NCBI GenBank assembly: GCA_014905825.1
Contig: JACGCN010000025.1
Span: 496,001 to 560,000, forward strand
Origin: Lyophyllum atratum
Taxonomy: Eukaryota; Basidiomycota; Agaricomycetes; Agaricales; Lyophyllaceae
Direction: 5' to 3'
Length of the DNA: 64,000 bases
Shown here: piece after piece, positions 23,632 to 34,391 of the stretch
How positions within the stretch are numbered: the first letter of the stretch is position 1
How the letters are laid out: every line of letters starts with the position of its first letter
Position numbers and translations under genes: made by a program
The notes under the pieces: generated by a model
What the model was told of the DNA's origin: nothing
Databases searched by the model: none
Seen by the model: only the letters and a program-made list of their open reading frames with translations

Positions 23632-25062
23632 ACCGGTTTATGGGGATCGGTGATGTTCGAGCATTTTTGATACGTTGTTATTTTTATTAGGGAGCACGGA
23701 ACCTTCAGTATACCTCATATTCGATTGGCACCTCCGGCAACGAACTTCACTACAGAAGGGAGGAACAATGGTGGTGTCTGTCTAGGAGAGATTAGAGCTT
23801 CATTGGAATCTCGCAATTGTCCAATGGTCCGTAATAAATGTAACCTTGTTATGCATCTTATCTTATCTTATCTGTCATTACACGATGATGCTGAGACCGC
23901 TGTTTTCTCGCATCTTTCATCATTTCCAGTCATTTCCCCTTCACCGAGTAAATGCCTTGATGAGCGGCTGCCAACAGGTTTCGAGGGTATTGATTAGGCC
24001 CGGTCATAGGACATCGAGGAATCATGTTCGCAGGGATCATTTTGACGAAACCAACTGCCAGTGCAGGCAGAATCATAGCCTGTCATCGATTCATCCCTTC
24101 AATAACAGCGAAGTTATTATTAGCCACGTCACTATCACGACACCAACTTCGATAACGGACAGTCACATTGGACGGCCACGATGGATATGAAGATGGAAAC
24201 ACGGTCGGTCCTCAAGGCGCGGGTTCTACAGCAACGGGGGTCTGATGCAAGTCACCATTGGTGGAGCTAGTTGAACGGACTGTTAGCCTCGACTCTCGAG
24301 CAACCCTGGGCCTGAGCAAGGTGCACTGATCATCAGAAAGACACGCATAGTGATCATATTAATAGACCTTTCAGTCTCGATTTTCAAGTCATTAAGACCT
24401 GTTTAACGCTGTGCACGCTTCGCTCTGCGGCCATTTGGCGGGTGGCATACATTCAAATGCCAAGTGAGCGCCTTTCAATCTGTTCAAGATGTCCGGATGA
24501 AGGCTCAATTGGGTTGCCAAGCCATCGCTGGCCTCCACCGCCATGCTCCTTGTCCCTTGTTTTGGCTTTACTGATATGCGGTCACCTTTTCTCTGGGTCC
24601 GAGCACAAAACTGTCACAGTTGTATGTATTTGATTCTATTGGATGCACGAGGACGACCAACAAATTCTTGAGGAGCGTGTCACTACTTCGTCGCCAAAAG
24701 ATCTTTTTCTCAAAAGAAGGCAGGTTGGGACTGATGTTCCCGTAGCAACTGCCCCAACGATGCCGATGTATGCCTCTTTGTGTTTACAGCCTGATCACAT
24801 ATAAAGCAACACGACCATGATTGTAACCGTCCTTTCTTCGTTCTACTCACCCCCTTCCCATCTTTCTTTTTTTCTCTATTTCGCAGCCGCGCTGCCTGGC
24901 TATCACCTCCTTGTAAGTCCAAGCCGCAGCAACTCCCTGCCGTTGTTGACGTGTCCGTTCTTATTTCATCTTCATAGACGTGCGTCAGCTTGCAGTTCCT
25001 GCCCATCCACACGTTCTTTCTATAGGCTTCAGTGAAGTCACGCTCTCGATCTTTTAAACGCC
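23632..25062. other. Gene-free 1.4 kb upstream region with TATA box
   Basis: No coding frame I can support. The 3' part looks like the promoter and leader of the secreted-protein gene. TATAAA lies at 24800-24805, and CT-rich tracts lie around 24840-24880. A possible 5'-UTR intron runs from about 24912 (GTAAGTCC) to 24978 (TTCATAG), which would explain the 260 nt between the TATA box and the ATG. The 5' half (23640-24650) shows no recognisable element. Confidence 0.45.
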
Positions 25063-26584
25063 ATGAAGTTCTCCGTAGCATCCCTTCTTGTTCTTCTCCC
25101 TCTCATCTCCCAGGCGACGGCCCTTAGTGTCCCTAACTTGGCTGCCCGTCAAGATAACGGCAGGCAAAGGGGAGGTGGCCGAGGTGGCCAGAACAACAAC
25201 GCGGAAAACAATGCAGGCAACAATACAGGTGCTGGCGCGGGTGCAGGTGCCGGAGCGGGCGCTGGTGCAGGTGCCGGAGCTGGAGCAGGAGGAGGAGCAG
25301 CCGCTGGTGGCGATCCTCAGACATCCCTCAGTAAGGCTTGACACCGTCACCACCGAAGAACATTATATTGATATGTCTTCTTCAGCTCTCGACCCCAAAG
25401 TGATTGCCAAGGGATTCGCCAACGATGGACAGGACGTTCCCGCCGAAGGTTCGTCATATGATTCATATCATATTAATCAGTTTCTCAAGCTCTCCTTTCA
25501 GGTCAAGTGAAATCCCTCACATCGACGAACAACTTCATCAACTTCTGCCTCACCGTGCCCAACCTCCCCATCACCGACGGCAAGCAGGTCACCACCGGAT
25601 CATGCAACCCTGCTCCCATAGGTGTCATCCCCTCCGTTGACAAGATGCCCTCCGCCAAGTTCACCTTCCCCAAGAACGGTGGCACCGTCGCCGCTGACAA
25701 GGCGTTCACAGTCAGCATGGCCATCAACAACTTGGCAACCGGTAACTTCGTCAACGCACAGTCCAACTACTTTGCCGCTCCCCAACAACTGAACGGCCAA
25801 GGTATCATCGTTGGTCACTCGCACATCGTCATGGAGCCGCTCACAGCTCTGGACCAAACGACACCTACCGACCCCAAGAAGTTCGCATTCTTCAAGGTAT
25901 ATTCATACCTCGTCTGTACTGTGAGATGTAATTAATTACAATCCATAGGGCTTGAATGCTGCTGCTGCCGGTGGTGTCTTAACCGCTGATGTCACAAGCG
26001 GTCTCCCCGCCGGCGCATACCGCATGTGCTCGATCAACACATCTGCCAACCATGCTCCCGCCATCGTCGCCGTCGCCCAGCACGGTTCTTTGGACGACTG
26101 CATCTACGTGGGCAATCCCGTCTCTGGTTGATGACCTGTTACTGACCGATATTGCTATAGTTTACCTCCGGCGCTGCTGCTGCTGCACCTGCTGCTGGTG
26201 GTGCTGCTGCACCTGCACCTGCTGCTGGTGGCGCTGCTGCACCTGCACCTGCGGCGGGTGGCGCAGCAGCTGGCGGTAAAGGTGCTACCGCCGGAAATGG
26301 TGCCGCCGCCGGAAATGGTGCTGCTGCTGGAAATGGTGCTGCTGCTGGAAATGGTGCTGCTGCCGGTAACGGAGCTGCCAACAATGCAGGCAACGGCGCA
26401 GCAGCCGGTGGTGCCGCCGCTGGCCAGAACCAGAACGTAAGTTTCAAGGTCGCACCGTCTTCACCGTGTTCTGATCAATTCATCTTTCTAGGGTGGAGGC
26501 CGTGGCGGACAAGGCCGCGGACAGAATGGCGGACGAGGCAACCAAGGCCGCAACCGCAGGTTCAGCTTCGGTAACCGCAAGTAA
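25063..26584 (+). CDS. Secreted protein with Gly/Ala-rich repeats and RGG-like tail
   Basis: Start 25063, signal peptide MKFSVASLLVLLPLISQATA, then a possible Kex2-type AARQ site. The next ~60 residues are low-complexity Gly/Asn then Gly/Ala repeats. A globular region of ~200 residues follows (ALDPKVIAKGFAND, SLTSTNNFINFC, PSAKFTFPKNGGTVAADKAF, NYFAAPQQLNGQG, GHSHIVMEPL, KFAFFKGLNAAAAGG, LPAGAYRMCSINTSANHAPA, VAQHGSLDDCIYF). I recognise this as a widespread basidiomycete secreted-protein family without assigned function. Next come Ala/Pro/Gly and AAAGNG tandem repeats (~26160-26420) and a final Arg/Gly-rich tail (GGGRGGQGRGQNGGRGNQG) ending at 26582-26584. Introns lie near 25330-25385, 25448-25502, 25897-25949, 26110-26160 and 26437-26491. 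A cell-wall or matrix role is an inference. Confidence 0.75.
26165..26400. repeat. In-frame minisatellite in the secreted-protein gene
   Basis: Two tandem repeat types sit next to each other. An ~30 nt unit encodes AAAPAPAAGG (26165-26275). An 18 nt unit encodes AAAGNG (GGAAATGGTGCTGCTGCT, about five copies at 26290-26375). Unit lengths are multiples of three, so copy changes would keep the frame. Confidence 0.75.
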
Positions 26585-26998
26585 TCTGAACTAGATGACC
26601 TTTTCACGTTGCTTCTGCCCGTCTCAGCTTATCATTGCGTTGTCTGTACCGTAACTTATCCACCTAGCATCCTCCAGCATTATTCATCACATACCTTCAT
26701 TTTGTCTTGTAAATTCATGGCCAGGAGCTTTTATTCAAAATAGAATCCAGATCAGCCAGAACTACGTGCGTCATGGAAGCCAACTTGAGCATAACGTCCC
26801 GCCGGAGTCCTCTTAAGATTGCTTAGATTGGCTTTCCTCAGATGCAGCTTTTCTTGCCTTGAAACTGTCGACCCATGTCAAGAACAAAACCCGACACCAT
26901 CCCTACTAAACTATTATTGGAACCGAGTCATAAATACACTCGTGTATACAGTGGAGCGTCCTCTCAGCGCTACAAGTAGATAAAACGACTTCCCGCGA
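26585..26998. other. Intergenic region between convergent genes
   Basis: 414 nt between two convergent stop codons, presumably the two 3' UTRs. No other element seen. Confidence 0.4.
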
Positions 26999-28859
26999 TT
27001 ATGCGTCCTGAACATAATTGCCTACAACGACTCAGAGTAGGTCTCACAACGAAACGATGCAGACGTACCAGGAAAAACTCCCTGTTCTCCATTCAGTCGT
27101 CCAGTCCACCAGTCTTCCGCATTTGTAGACCTTTCAACGATCTCTATTCGATCACCAGTATTGAATGATAGATCCCCCTCGGCCTAACTTTCACGTCAGG
27201 CATGAACACTATCAAGAGATGAGGATGGAATTTGACCTGGGCTGCGAAATCATACAGCGCGACAACGTATTGCACTCTTGGAACAACTTTCGGCTTCGGC
27301 TTTAGTGGTGGGGGTGGCGGAGGGGCTCTCTTCGTGGCTGCAAGTGTTGCAGCGCCGTTGCCACTTGAGGATGGGGTATATGGTGGAGGTGGTGCACGCG
27401 ATGCAGTAGACCCTGGTGGCGGGGGCGGGGCCTTCTTGAATGAAGGCGCGGCAGGTGGTGCGGCACGCGAACCAGAGCCCGTTGAAGGAGAGCGGCCTAT
27501 GGTGCCTGAGCCTGAGCCTAGACTGTTTTGGCTGCGATTCGCTTGGACGAGCTTGGCTGCACATATTGCTTGTTGAGTGGGAACATGAAGAAAGTGAAGA
27601 TAGTACGTACAAACTGATATAATCCGTTTGATGATATTGAGGTTTTCGATCACTTCCCAGGCATCTGTCCGTTTAGTTTCGTAGTCTTGTTGAATCTGGG
27701 ATCCTGATGTGTTCGTGATATCGTATTTCGCGTCATCTGCGAAGGAGTTCATCTTTTCAAGTATAAGATAGAATATGTTCAATCTGGGAGGCGGTTAATC
27801 TTGAGATCCTGAATAGGGTCAAGTGAGTAGAGAACGTACTGCATGTAGAAGAATGAATTGAAGAGCGGATCTATGAACTGGCTAGACAGGGTCATGAATC
27901 GCGGGAGGTCTACTTTCAGAGCATTGTTGATGTATTCATATTCATTGGTTGCTTGTTCGAAATCTTGTTCCAACTGGAACACCGTATGAAATTCGGCATG
28001 TACTAAACTAGATTTCGCGACGCACCTTAAACAGATTCTTTTCGTCACTGAGAGACTTCTCCTTCTTGTCTCTCAATTTCGTTAGTGAGTTGTTGAACCG
28101 GTCGTAATCTGTAAGCTGTGGTCACGAATTTCATCACTTAGCTTCCGCGAATACGGCACAAGATGTGGAAATGAAATACCTTATGTTCTCTCTTTGTGAT
28201 CGTCTTTCGAATGAGTTTCATGGTAGATTGGAATTCCTTTAGCGGTCCCATGATCCTACTGTCGATCAACTCCAATTCAGGCGAGACCAGCGACCTCATC
28301 TCTTCCATTGTCGTCTCGTATTTCGTGGCATTTCGGACTGTCTGCGTGGCGTCAGGGTGCTTTCCAATGAGATCGTATTCGCCGGCGATAGGTTGGAAGA
28401 GCGTGGCGAAGTGTGTCGCGAACCCTGCGCCTGATGTGAAAAGAACTGATATGCATTGAATGAGCGTAATGGGAAGATCGGAGCGCACATGAGCATGTAT
28501 GTCAGATCTCTAGAGCTGGTATACTCACGATTGACTCCTTCTGTGAATGCCTTGGTATCCTTCAACAACTTCTCTGCACCACTTTCCATGGCCGTGAAGT
28601 GACGCTGATAATCGTCGAACTCGGGATCGTTGGACTCTGCATCATCGAGCGAGAATTATACGCGATTGGAGAGGGGGAGCGAGACGCAGAGCAAGGTCAG
28701 TATGAAGCCATCGTGAAGAGATCCTTATTCTCACTTTTCGACATCCCAATCCTACTCGTCACCGCGAACGGCGTACTAGTGAACGAAACCTCAATAATTT
28801 CATCCAAGTTTCAAAACTTCTGATTCTTACCGTTTGATTGCCTTCCCGAGTCCCTTCAT
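26999..28859 (-). CDS. RVS167: BAR-SH3 protein, amphiphysin/Rvs167 type
   Basis: Membrane-curvature protein acting with actin at endocytic sites. The start at 28859 reads MKGLGKAIKR, then spliced exons give TPFAVTSRIGMSKKSNDPEF and YQRHFTAMESGAEKLLKD, the BAR N-terminus. The BAR helices continue with GAGFATHFATLFQPIAGEYD, ELIDSRIMGPLKEFQSTMKL, RFNNSLTKLRDKKEKSL and FFYMQLNIFYLILEKMN. A Pro/Ala/Ser-rich linker follows (27250-27500, with several PPPPPP runs that could bind SH3 partners). The C-terminal SH3 domain starts at YVVALYDFAAQ and continues GDLSFNTGDRIEIVERS, EDWWTGRLNGEQGVFPGNYVQ, ending DA at 26999. The ALYDF, WW and FPxNYV motifs are all intact. At least seven introns. It is divergent from SDO1, with 176 nt between starts. 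Confidence 0.93.
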
Positions 28860-29035
28860 ATTCGCAGCGTCGAGTCCTGGCCTGGTCAATATGTTCTATA
28901 CAGTCGTAGGTGTGCAGTGTGCTCTGAAACAGGAGAAACAGCTGATGTTCGCACGGCCACTGACAACGGCTCCGGCGTTGACATCATTACAAGATTAGAT
29001 CGTGACTACAACGCTCTTGCACTCCTACTTTCACG

Positions 29036-30104
29036 ATGCCCCAGATTCAACAACCCTCGAATCAAATAAAGTGGTTATTTTGCTTTATCTCAGCCGATTT
29101 ATCTCTCATCAGGATTGCAGATTGACAAACGTATCTGTTGTGCGGCTAAAGAAAGGTGGAAAACGATTTGAGGTTCGCGATACATCACCCCTCCGGTCTA
29201 AACGTACTAATTCTCTTGAAGATTGCATGCTACAAGAACAAGGTCCAAGAATGGAGAACTGGGGTGTGAGCCCTCCTTCACTTTCACCTCAGCGTTCACG
29301 CTCATAGTTAATCCCAGTGAAACGAATCTAGACGATGTGCTGCAGATCAGCAATGTTTTCATGAACGTCTCAAAAGGAGAAGTGGCTAAAGTTGGAGATC
29401 TGCAGAAAGCCTTTGGCACGGCAGAGATCGCGGATGTTGTCAAAGAGGTTCGTGCACTGAGTTTATCTGATTACTAACGTGTCCTCATACCCCAGCGCCG
29501 CTGTAGATTTTGAAGAAAGGAGAGGTTCAAGTCGGGGAAAAGGAACGCGATCATGACCTCACATCTCTGCGTAGAGAGATCGCGACGCTTGTAGCGGAGA
29601 AGTGTGTGGAGCCCGCAACACAACGGCCATACCCCGTAGGTATGATCGAGAAAGCTATGACCGAAGCCGGGTTCAGTGTGAAACAGAACAAGACTGCGAA
29701 GAGTCAGGTAACGGGACCATTTTAAATGACTTAGATTCTGACACTAACCATGTCGTTTTGCAGGTTTCTGAATGCATCAAATTACTGCAATCCGATTCCA
29801 ATCTGCCAATACAAAGATCAAGAATGCGCGTCCGAGTCTCGATGCCCACAGCTGATAGCAAACGTCTTCGCGAAAAGATTCTGGAAGGGGCGGAGACGGT
29901 CGAAGATGACGAAACTGGGCAGGAGGAATGGGAAGTCGTAAGTCGAAGCGTAATATCTCCAAGTTACTTTGCCTCTAAACTTCCTTTCAGATCATGTTGA
30001 TCGACCCTGGACAGTTCCGTGTCATCAACGAGATCTTGCAGAAGGAATGTAAAGGGCGAGGCAGAATCGAGACGATGTCATTCTCTGCCACGGCAAATAC
30101 CTAG
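29036..30104 (+). CDS. SDO1: Ribosome maturation protein SDO1/SBDS
   Basis: Works with the GTPase Efl1 to release eIF6/Tif6 from nascent 60S subunits in the cytoplasm. The start 29036 reads MPQIQQPSNQIK, then LTNVSVVRLKKGGKRFE, IACYKNKVQEWRTG, ETNLDDVLQISNVFMNVSKG and AFGTAEIADVVKE, which form the N-terminal SBDS (FYSH) domain. The helical middle domain includes ILKKGEVQVGEKERDHDL and RPYPVGMIEKAMTEAGF, and the C-terminal ferredoxin-like domain has RMRVRVSMPTADSKRLREKI and DPGQFRVINEILQKECKGRG. It ends in SATANT with the stop at 30102-30104. Residue order and length (about 250) match the family; no broken motifs. Around six exons with 50-60 nt introns. Confidence 0.95.
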
Positions 30105-30292
30105 ACTCATCCAAGTAGATGGATATCTTGTTTATCTTTTTTATGTTGTCTGTTGTCTGTTATACAAGTGGATTCAGATGGTCAGCCTGACCTATACCGT
30201 CTACACCCCGGGACCACTGTGTTCGATATAATATGTTTGATGCAGTATATCGTCCAATAGGGCACTCATCTCTTGAAAATACACTCACGCCC

Positions 30293-32454
30293 TCATCGAC
30301 CTACGTCACGCAATATCAATGGCCTGACGGTGCGCGCCCAGTTCTCTTCCCATGACCCCCACTGCCATTCCATGTCATTATGTTCAACAGAACGACTAGG
30401 TGTATGGACACGAGGGGGTGTCGATGACGACTCCGATGTTCGAGCAAGTGAAGCTCGGAGTCCTTCGAGGCGAGCAAGGTCTTCAGGAAAGCCGGTAAAT
30501 AGTTGCTGAACCCGAAGGTGGGTTAGTTCACGCACTTCATGCTGGATAAGTACTAACCTCGAGTTGTTCCGCTAGCTGAGATGAGTTTTTGAAAACTCGG
30601 CCATTCACGCCATCCTTCACGAGTTCGTGTAGACTAGAGAAAGAAGTATAAATAGAGGGGCAGCGAAGAGCTACACGGAGAAAAAAACAGGTACCATGCA
30701 AAGTCCAGTGCGCAGACGGGCAATTCGCACCCAAACATGTCGACCACTTTCATCGGGAGGTCAAGCTTGGACGAACTAGAATGGAGAGATACACCCAAAT
30801 CTGCTGAGCCTGGGACATGGGAAACCATCAGCTTCTATGTCTATATGTGAAGTAGGCAGAACATCAGACGATGCATACCCAATAGAATCGGATAATCCTC
30901 TGCCTCCAACCAAAGACTCACACATCGGACCCACTTCCAATCCTTTTGTAGTTTGGCCACCTGATCCATATAATGTTCCCTCAGCGGCCCTTTACCGGTT
31001 ATGATCACCAGCAGTTTCGGCAGTCTATCCAATTTGTTCTGCAAATCGTTGGTGTTTCCGGCTTTGCCGTGGAGAGCAGCCAATTCCTTCGCACGTCCCT
31101 CATACAATTCCATTGCCTCCAATAATATCCCAAAGTCTTCGTCAGGTGTCCACGAAGTACTGGATACGAGGAGAGCAGGTCGGTCAGGGCGCTCCGTGGG
31201 AAGTCGCACTTCTGTATACGTGGGTGCTGTCGCCGATATTGGCGGAGCTTTAGGCGAAGAGAGCCTGGGACGGTTTTCAAGACTATTGCGCTTCAGGGCT
31301 GCTGAAGAAGTGACGGGCGATGGCACCGAAGTGGTGTGTGTAAATGGTGTTGAGTAGGGCGCGGATGACTCAGGGAGGAAGTCGTGTAAGGAGGCTTGGA
31401 GGGCAAGGGAGGGTTTGAGCCTCAGAAAAAGCTAGTAAGTAATGTATATAAGGTTGAAGGAAACTAGACACGCGCCGCAATGACTTACATCATGCGTCTC
31501 TTGGGGTGAGGAACGGTGGAAATGACGAGGAGGACGGTCATGAAGGATTAATTTACGACCTCTGTAGGTAGTTCGTAAGTTGAGCGTCATGTTCAAATCA
31601 ACTTAGAAGCGGACTGACTGAAGGTCCCACTTTCCAACGAGGAAGTCTCGCATTGCATGCGTTACGAATAGATGTGCGTAAGCCGTCCTGCCGAAATATC
31701 TCTCAAACCTGCAGCGAAACTTGAGTCGATGGTTATCCAGGAGTCAAAGGAATCCGAACCATGTCGCTAAATGAACGAAAGGGTGCTTGTCCCCAAGCCT
31801 TAGTGCCAAAATACTATAGCCCAAATTATGCCAGTCAATGATGACTTTGCTCCCACGTATCCGACCCACGAGCCAGACGAGGGCAAGTGTTGGAATAGTA
31901 GGCGGGTTCTGATTCAGATATTTAGCATTGGGAAAAGGACGTAAGACATGAGCTGAAAGGACGAACCTGGACCAGAATAAACTCCGGGGGTTCGGATATC
32001 TGCACGAGCAATACAAAAAGGATTGACGCGACTTGGTGGAGGATTTTCATGGGTGCAAACATTACGAAAGGTAAGATCGATCCGAGGAGCTTGGGTGGCT
32101 CAGGAAGGTAATGTATTTGCACTTTCGGTAGCCGTTCTAACGCTGGAATGGGTTTCGAACCTAGAGCAAGACAAATCAACAGCTGCACAAGAAATAGACT
32201 TGTAATCAGGGGGGCGCACCTCCATAGCCGATAATATCAGTCGCAAATTCATTTTCTGCAAAGCTCTGAGCATGGTACATCATCCTTGGACTACGACCAA
32301 TGTCCCCAAGTACAACGATCGCCACCGACCGCAGAGAATGTTGCTCGCGGGGTTTAAGGAACGTCCACATTGACCAAAGTAGCCAAGTGAGGGCGAAGAC
32401 GAGAAGAGCATCAGGCAAGAAGTGCAAGAGGTCGCTCATCGTCGCTTGAGGCAA
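30293..32454 (-). CDS. ALG1: ALG1-type chitobiosyldiphosphodolichol beta-mannosyltransferase
   Basis: Adds the first mannose, from GDP-mannose, to the dolichol-linked chitobiose on the cytosolic face of the ER in N-glycan synthesis. Start 32454 ([10 protein letters not shown]; an alternative Met lies five codons on). An N-terminal membrane anchor ([18 protein letters not shown]) precedes [20 protein letters not shown], the hallmark of the family. Later segments are [13 protein letters not shown] near 31830, [21 protein letters not shown] near 31130, [16 protein letters not shown], the donor-site region [25 protein letters not shown] (30730-30810), [10 protein letters not shown] and [11 protein letters not shown]. 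The C-terminus has [15 protein letters not shown], close to that of known ALG1 proteins, and stops at 30293. Many introns interrupt it. It shares a 124 nt promoter with the divergent NFU1 gene. Confidence 0.92.
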
Positions 32455-32578
32455 GCAGGGGACATGGACAAGACTCGGACAACGCGTGCCGGCGGCTCAG
32501 ATATTTAGCTTCCACGTGATGTCATTCCAGCCTTTACTCATCTTCACCTCGGCGTTGTGCAACTCACTCCCAACCAGC
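32455..32578. promoter_or_regulatory. Compact bidirectional promoter, ALG1/NFU1, with CACGTG
   Basis: Only 124 nt separate the two start codons. CACGTG lies at 32513-32518, immediately followed by ATGTCAT, giving a combined CACGTGATGTCAT element. CACGTG is the E-box recognised by bHLH factors such as Cbf1 in fungi. Its use here is inferred. Confidence 0.45.
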
Positions 32579-33570
32579 ATGGCGTCTTCCGCTGCTGCAT
32601 CTTCGTTGCGAAGCGTTGTCAGACTATCACAGAAACTGAAGCCCAGACGTGCTGTCGCCATTCATATACCCTCGCGGACTATCGGCGCGCCTACGTTCAT
32701 CCACCATGCTTCGACTTTTGCAACCGCGTCTACGTCCACACTGCGACGATCCACCCAAAGCATCAGAGGGTGCCCTCCTATGAGTCAGTAATCTTCCTTC
32801 TTATCCGCGTCTATCCATAATCTAACTCAGGGACCGCCGTTAGCACGGTCCATGTTCATTCAGACCGAAACAACACCGAATGATGATTCACTCAAGTTCA
32901 TCCCCGGTATGCCGGTCATGGGCGAGGGCACAGCAGAATTCCTTGACACACGGACAGCGCTCACCTCTCCACTTGCGATACGCCTCATGGGCGTTGAGGG
33001 TGTAACCGGTGTATTCTATGGACCAGATTTTGTCACCGTCTCGAAGGACTCTGAAGTCACTTGGGCGGTAATGAAGCCAGAAATCTATTCTCTTCTAATG
33101 GAGTACTTCACCTCTGGTCAACCCTTGTTCCGAAGCGATCAGGACAAGGAAAACGCAGGACCGCAGGACACCCGGATATTGGACACTGATTCTGAAACGG
33201 TCGCCATGATAAAAGAGCTCCTGGAGACACGAGTACGACCTGCAATTATGGAGGATGGCGGAGACATTGAGTACCGAGGTTTTGACGAGAATGGGGATGG
33301 TCTGGTCAAGGTCAAGCTAAAGGGAAGCTGCCGAGGCTGTTCCTCGAGTACGGTGACGCTCAAGTCCGGGATCGAGCGGATGATGATGCATTATATCCCT
33401 GAAGTAAAGGGGGTAGAACAGGAAAGTCGCGCAGCATAATTTATCTCATCCCGCCGTTAATTTGAGGTTTACAGATACTGGACCAGGAAGAAGAGATCGC
33501 TCTCGACGAGTTTAATAAACTTGAGCAGAAGTTGTCCGCGAAAGACGCGCAAAAATCATCCGAGCAGTGA
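32579..33570 (+). CDS. NFU1: Mitochondrial iron-sulfur scaffold/carrier NFU1
   Basis: Late-acting mitochondrial protein that carries 4Fe-4S clusters to targets such as lipoyl synthase. Start 32579 opens an Arg/Ser/Ala-rich presequence (MASSAAASSLRSVVRLSQKL and beyond). An intron near 32786-32833 precedes MFIQTETTPNDDSLKFIPG, the conserved Nfu N-terminal domain, with SPLAIRLMGVEGVTGVFYG and VTWAVMKPEIYSLLMEYF. The C-terminal NifU-like domain has IKELLETRVRPAIMEDGGDI, then LKGSCRGCSSSTVTLKSGIE, whose CxxC Cys pair binds the cluster. A last intron (about 33409-33471) leads to a short acidic/Lys tail and the stop at 33568-33570. If it were retained, the protein would end 31 nt further on in ESRAA. 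All key residues are present. Confidence 0.94.
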
Positions 33571-34391
33571 GTAACCAACTGTTTTGGAAAAGGAGTAAAT
33601 TGCTCAATGTCGACGCTTCCGGGAAACAGGATGGCTCGATATATGTCAGTGTAAGGGCCGTCTGTCTGTCTAATGCGAACGAATCATAGATCTACCTAAT
33701 CATACATTCACGTCTTCTACAAAACGGATTCGCCTAAGCGCACAGAGCCTGGCCAGTGCAACAATCTCTCAAAGTCATCTGTTGAGCGTTTTCAGCCTTC
33801 GCCCGCCATTACGTCAGGAACGACAGTTTACTGCCTTGACATGGCTGGTCAAATGACCACAAGTGACACAAGTGTGGGATTGATACAGCATGCAGACTTG
33901 CGCATTGGTCGTAGTATGCAACATCCCCGCTAGGATATTTTCGTGGCTTCCCACTGTGCTGCTATCGTGTTTATCGACTCTTCTTAATCAGCACCACGCT
34001 GTTGGCTACGTTGCGGACTCGGTGAGAGCGCGTGCAAACCGCGGAAGTGACTGCTAATCTTGGACGGCTGCCCGTTTATAAGTAGATGTTGAGGATTGAA
34101 ATGAGTCCACTCTTTGCAGGATATCGTGGATATCTTTAGTCCAGACTGGACTCGAGCGCCGCCACGCTCCTTGATGGCAGATTTATTACGTAAGACCTCA
34201 CTGGTCACCTGTTCCAGAAAGGGCCTTGGCAAGATTCAGACGGCCGCGCCGCCGCGGGACACCTTTATAGACTTTGGTCTCAATTTTGTTCGACTATCTT
34301 CCCACTTCCTCGTCGACATCCTCACGCTGAGTGGACTATCTGTTCAAGGCGGTGGCTATCTGAGACTGGTTCCTCGTCAACATCGGTCATT
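33571..34391. other. Upstream region of the copper-fist gene
   Basis: 821 nt with no supported gene, presumably the NFU1 terminator and the promoter/leader of the copper-fist gene. I looked for a clear copper-responsive element and could not name one with confidence. Confidence 0.4.
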
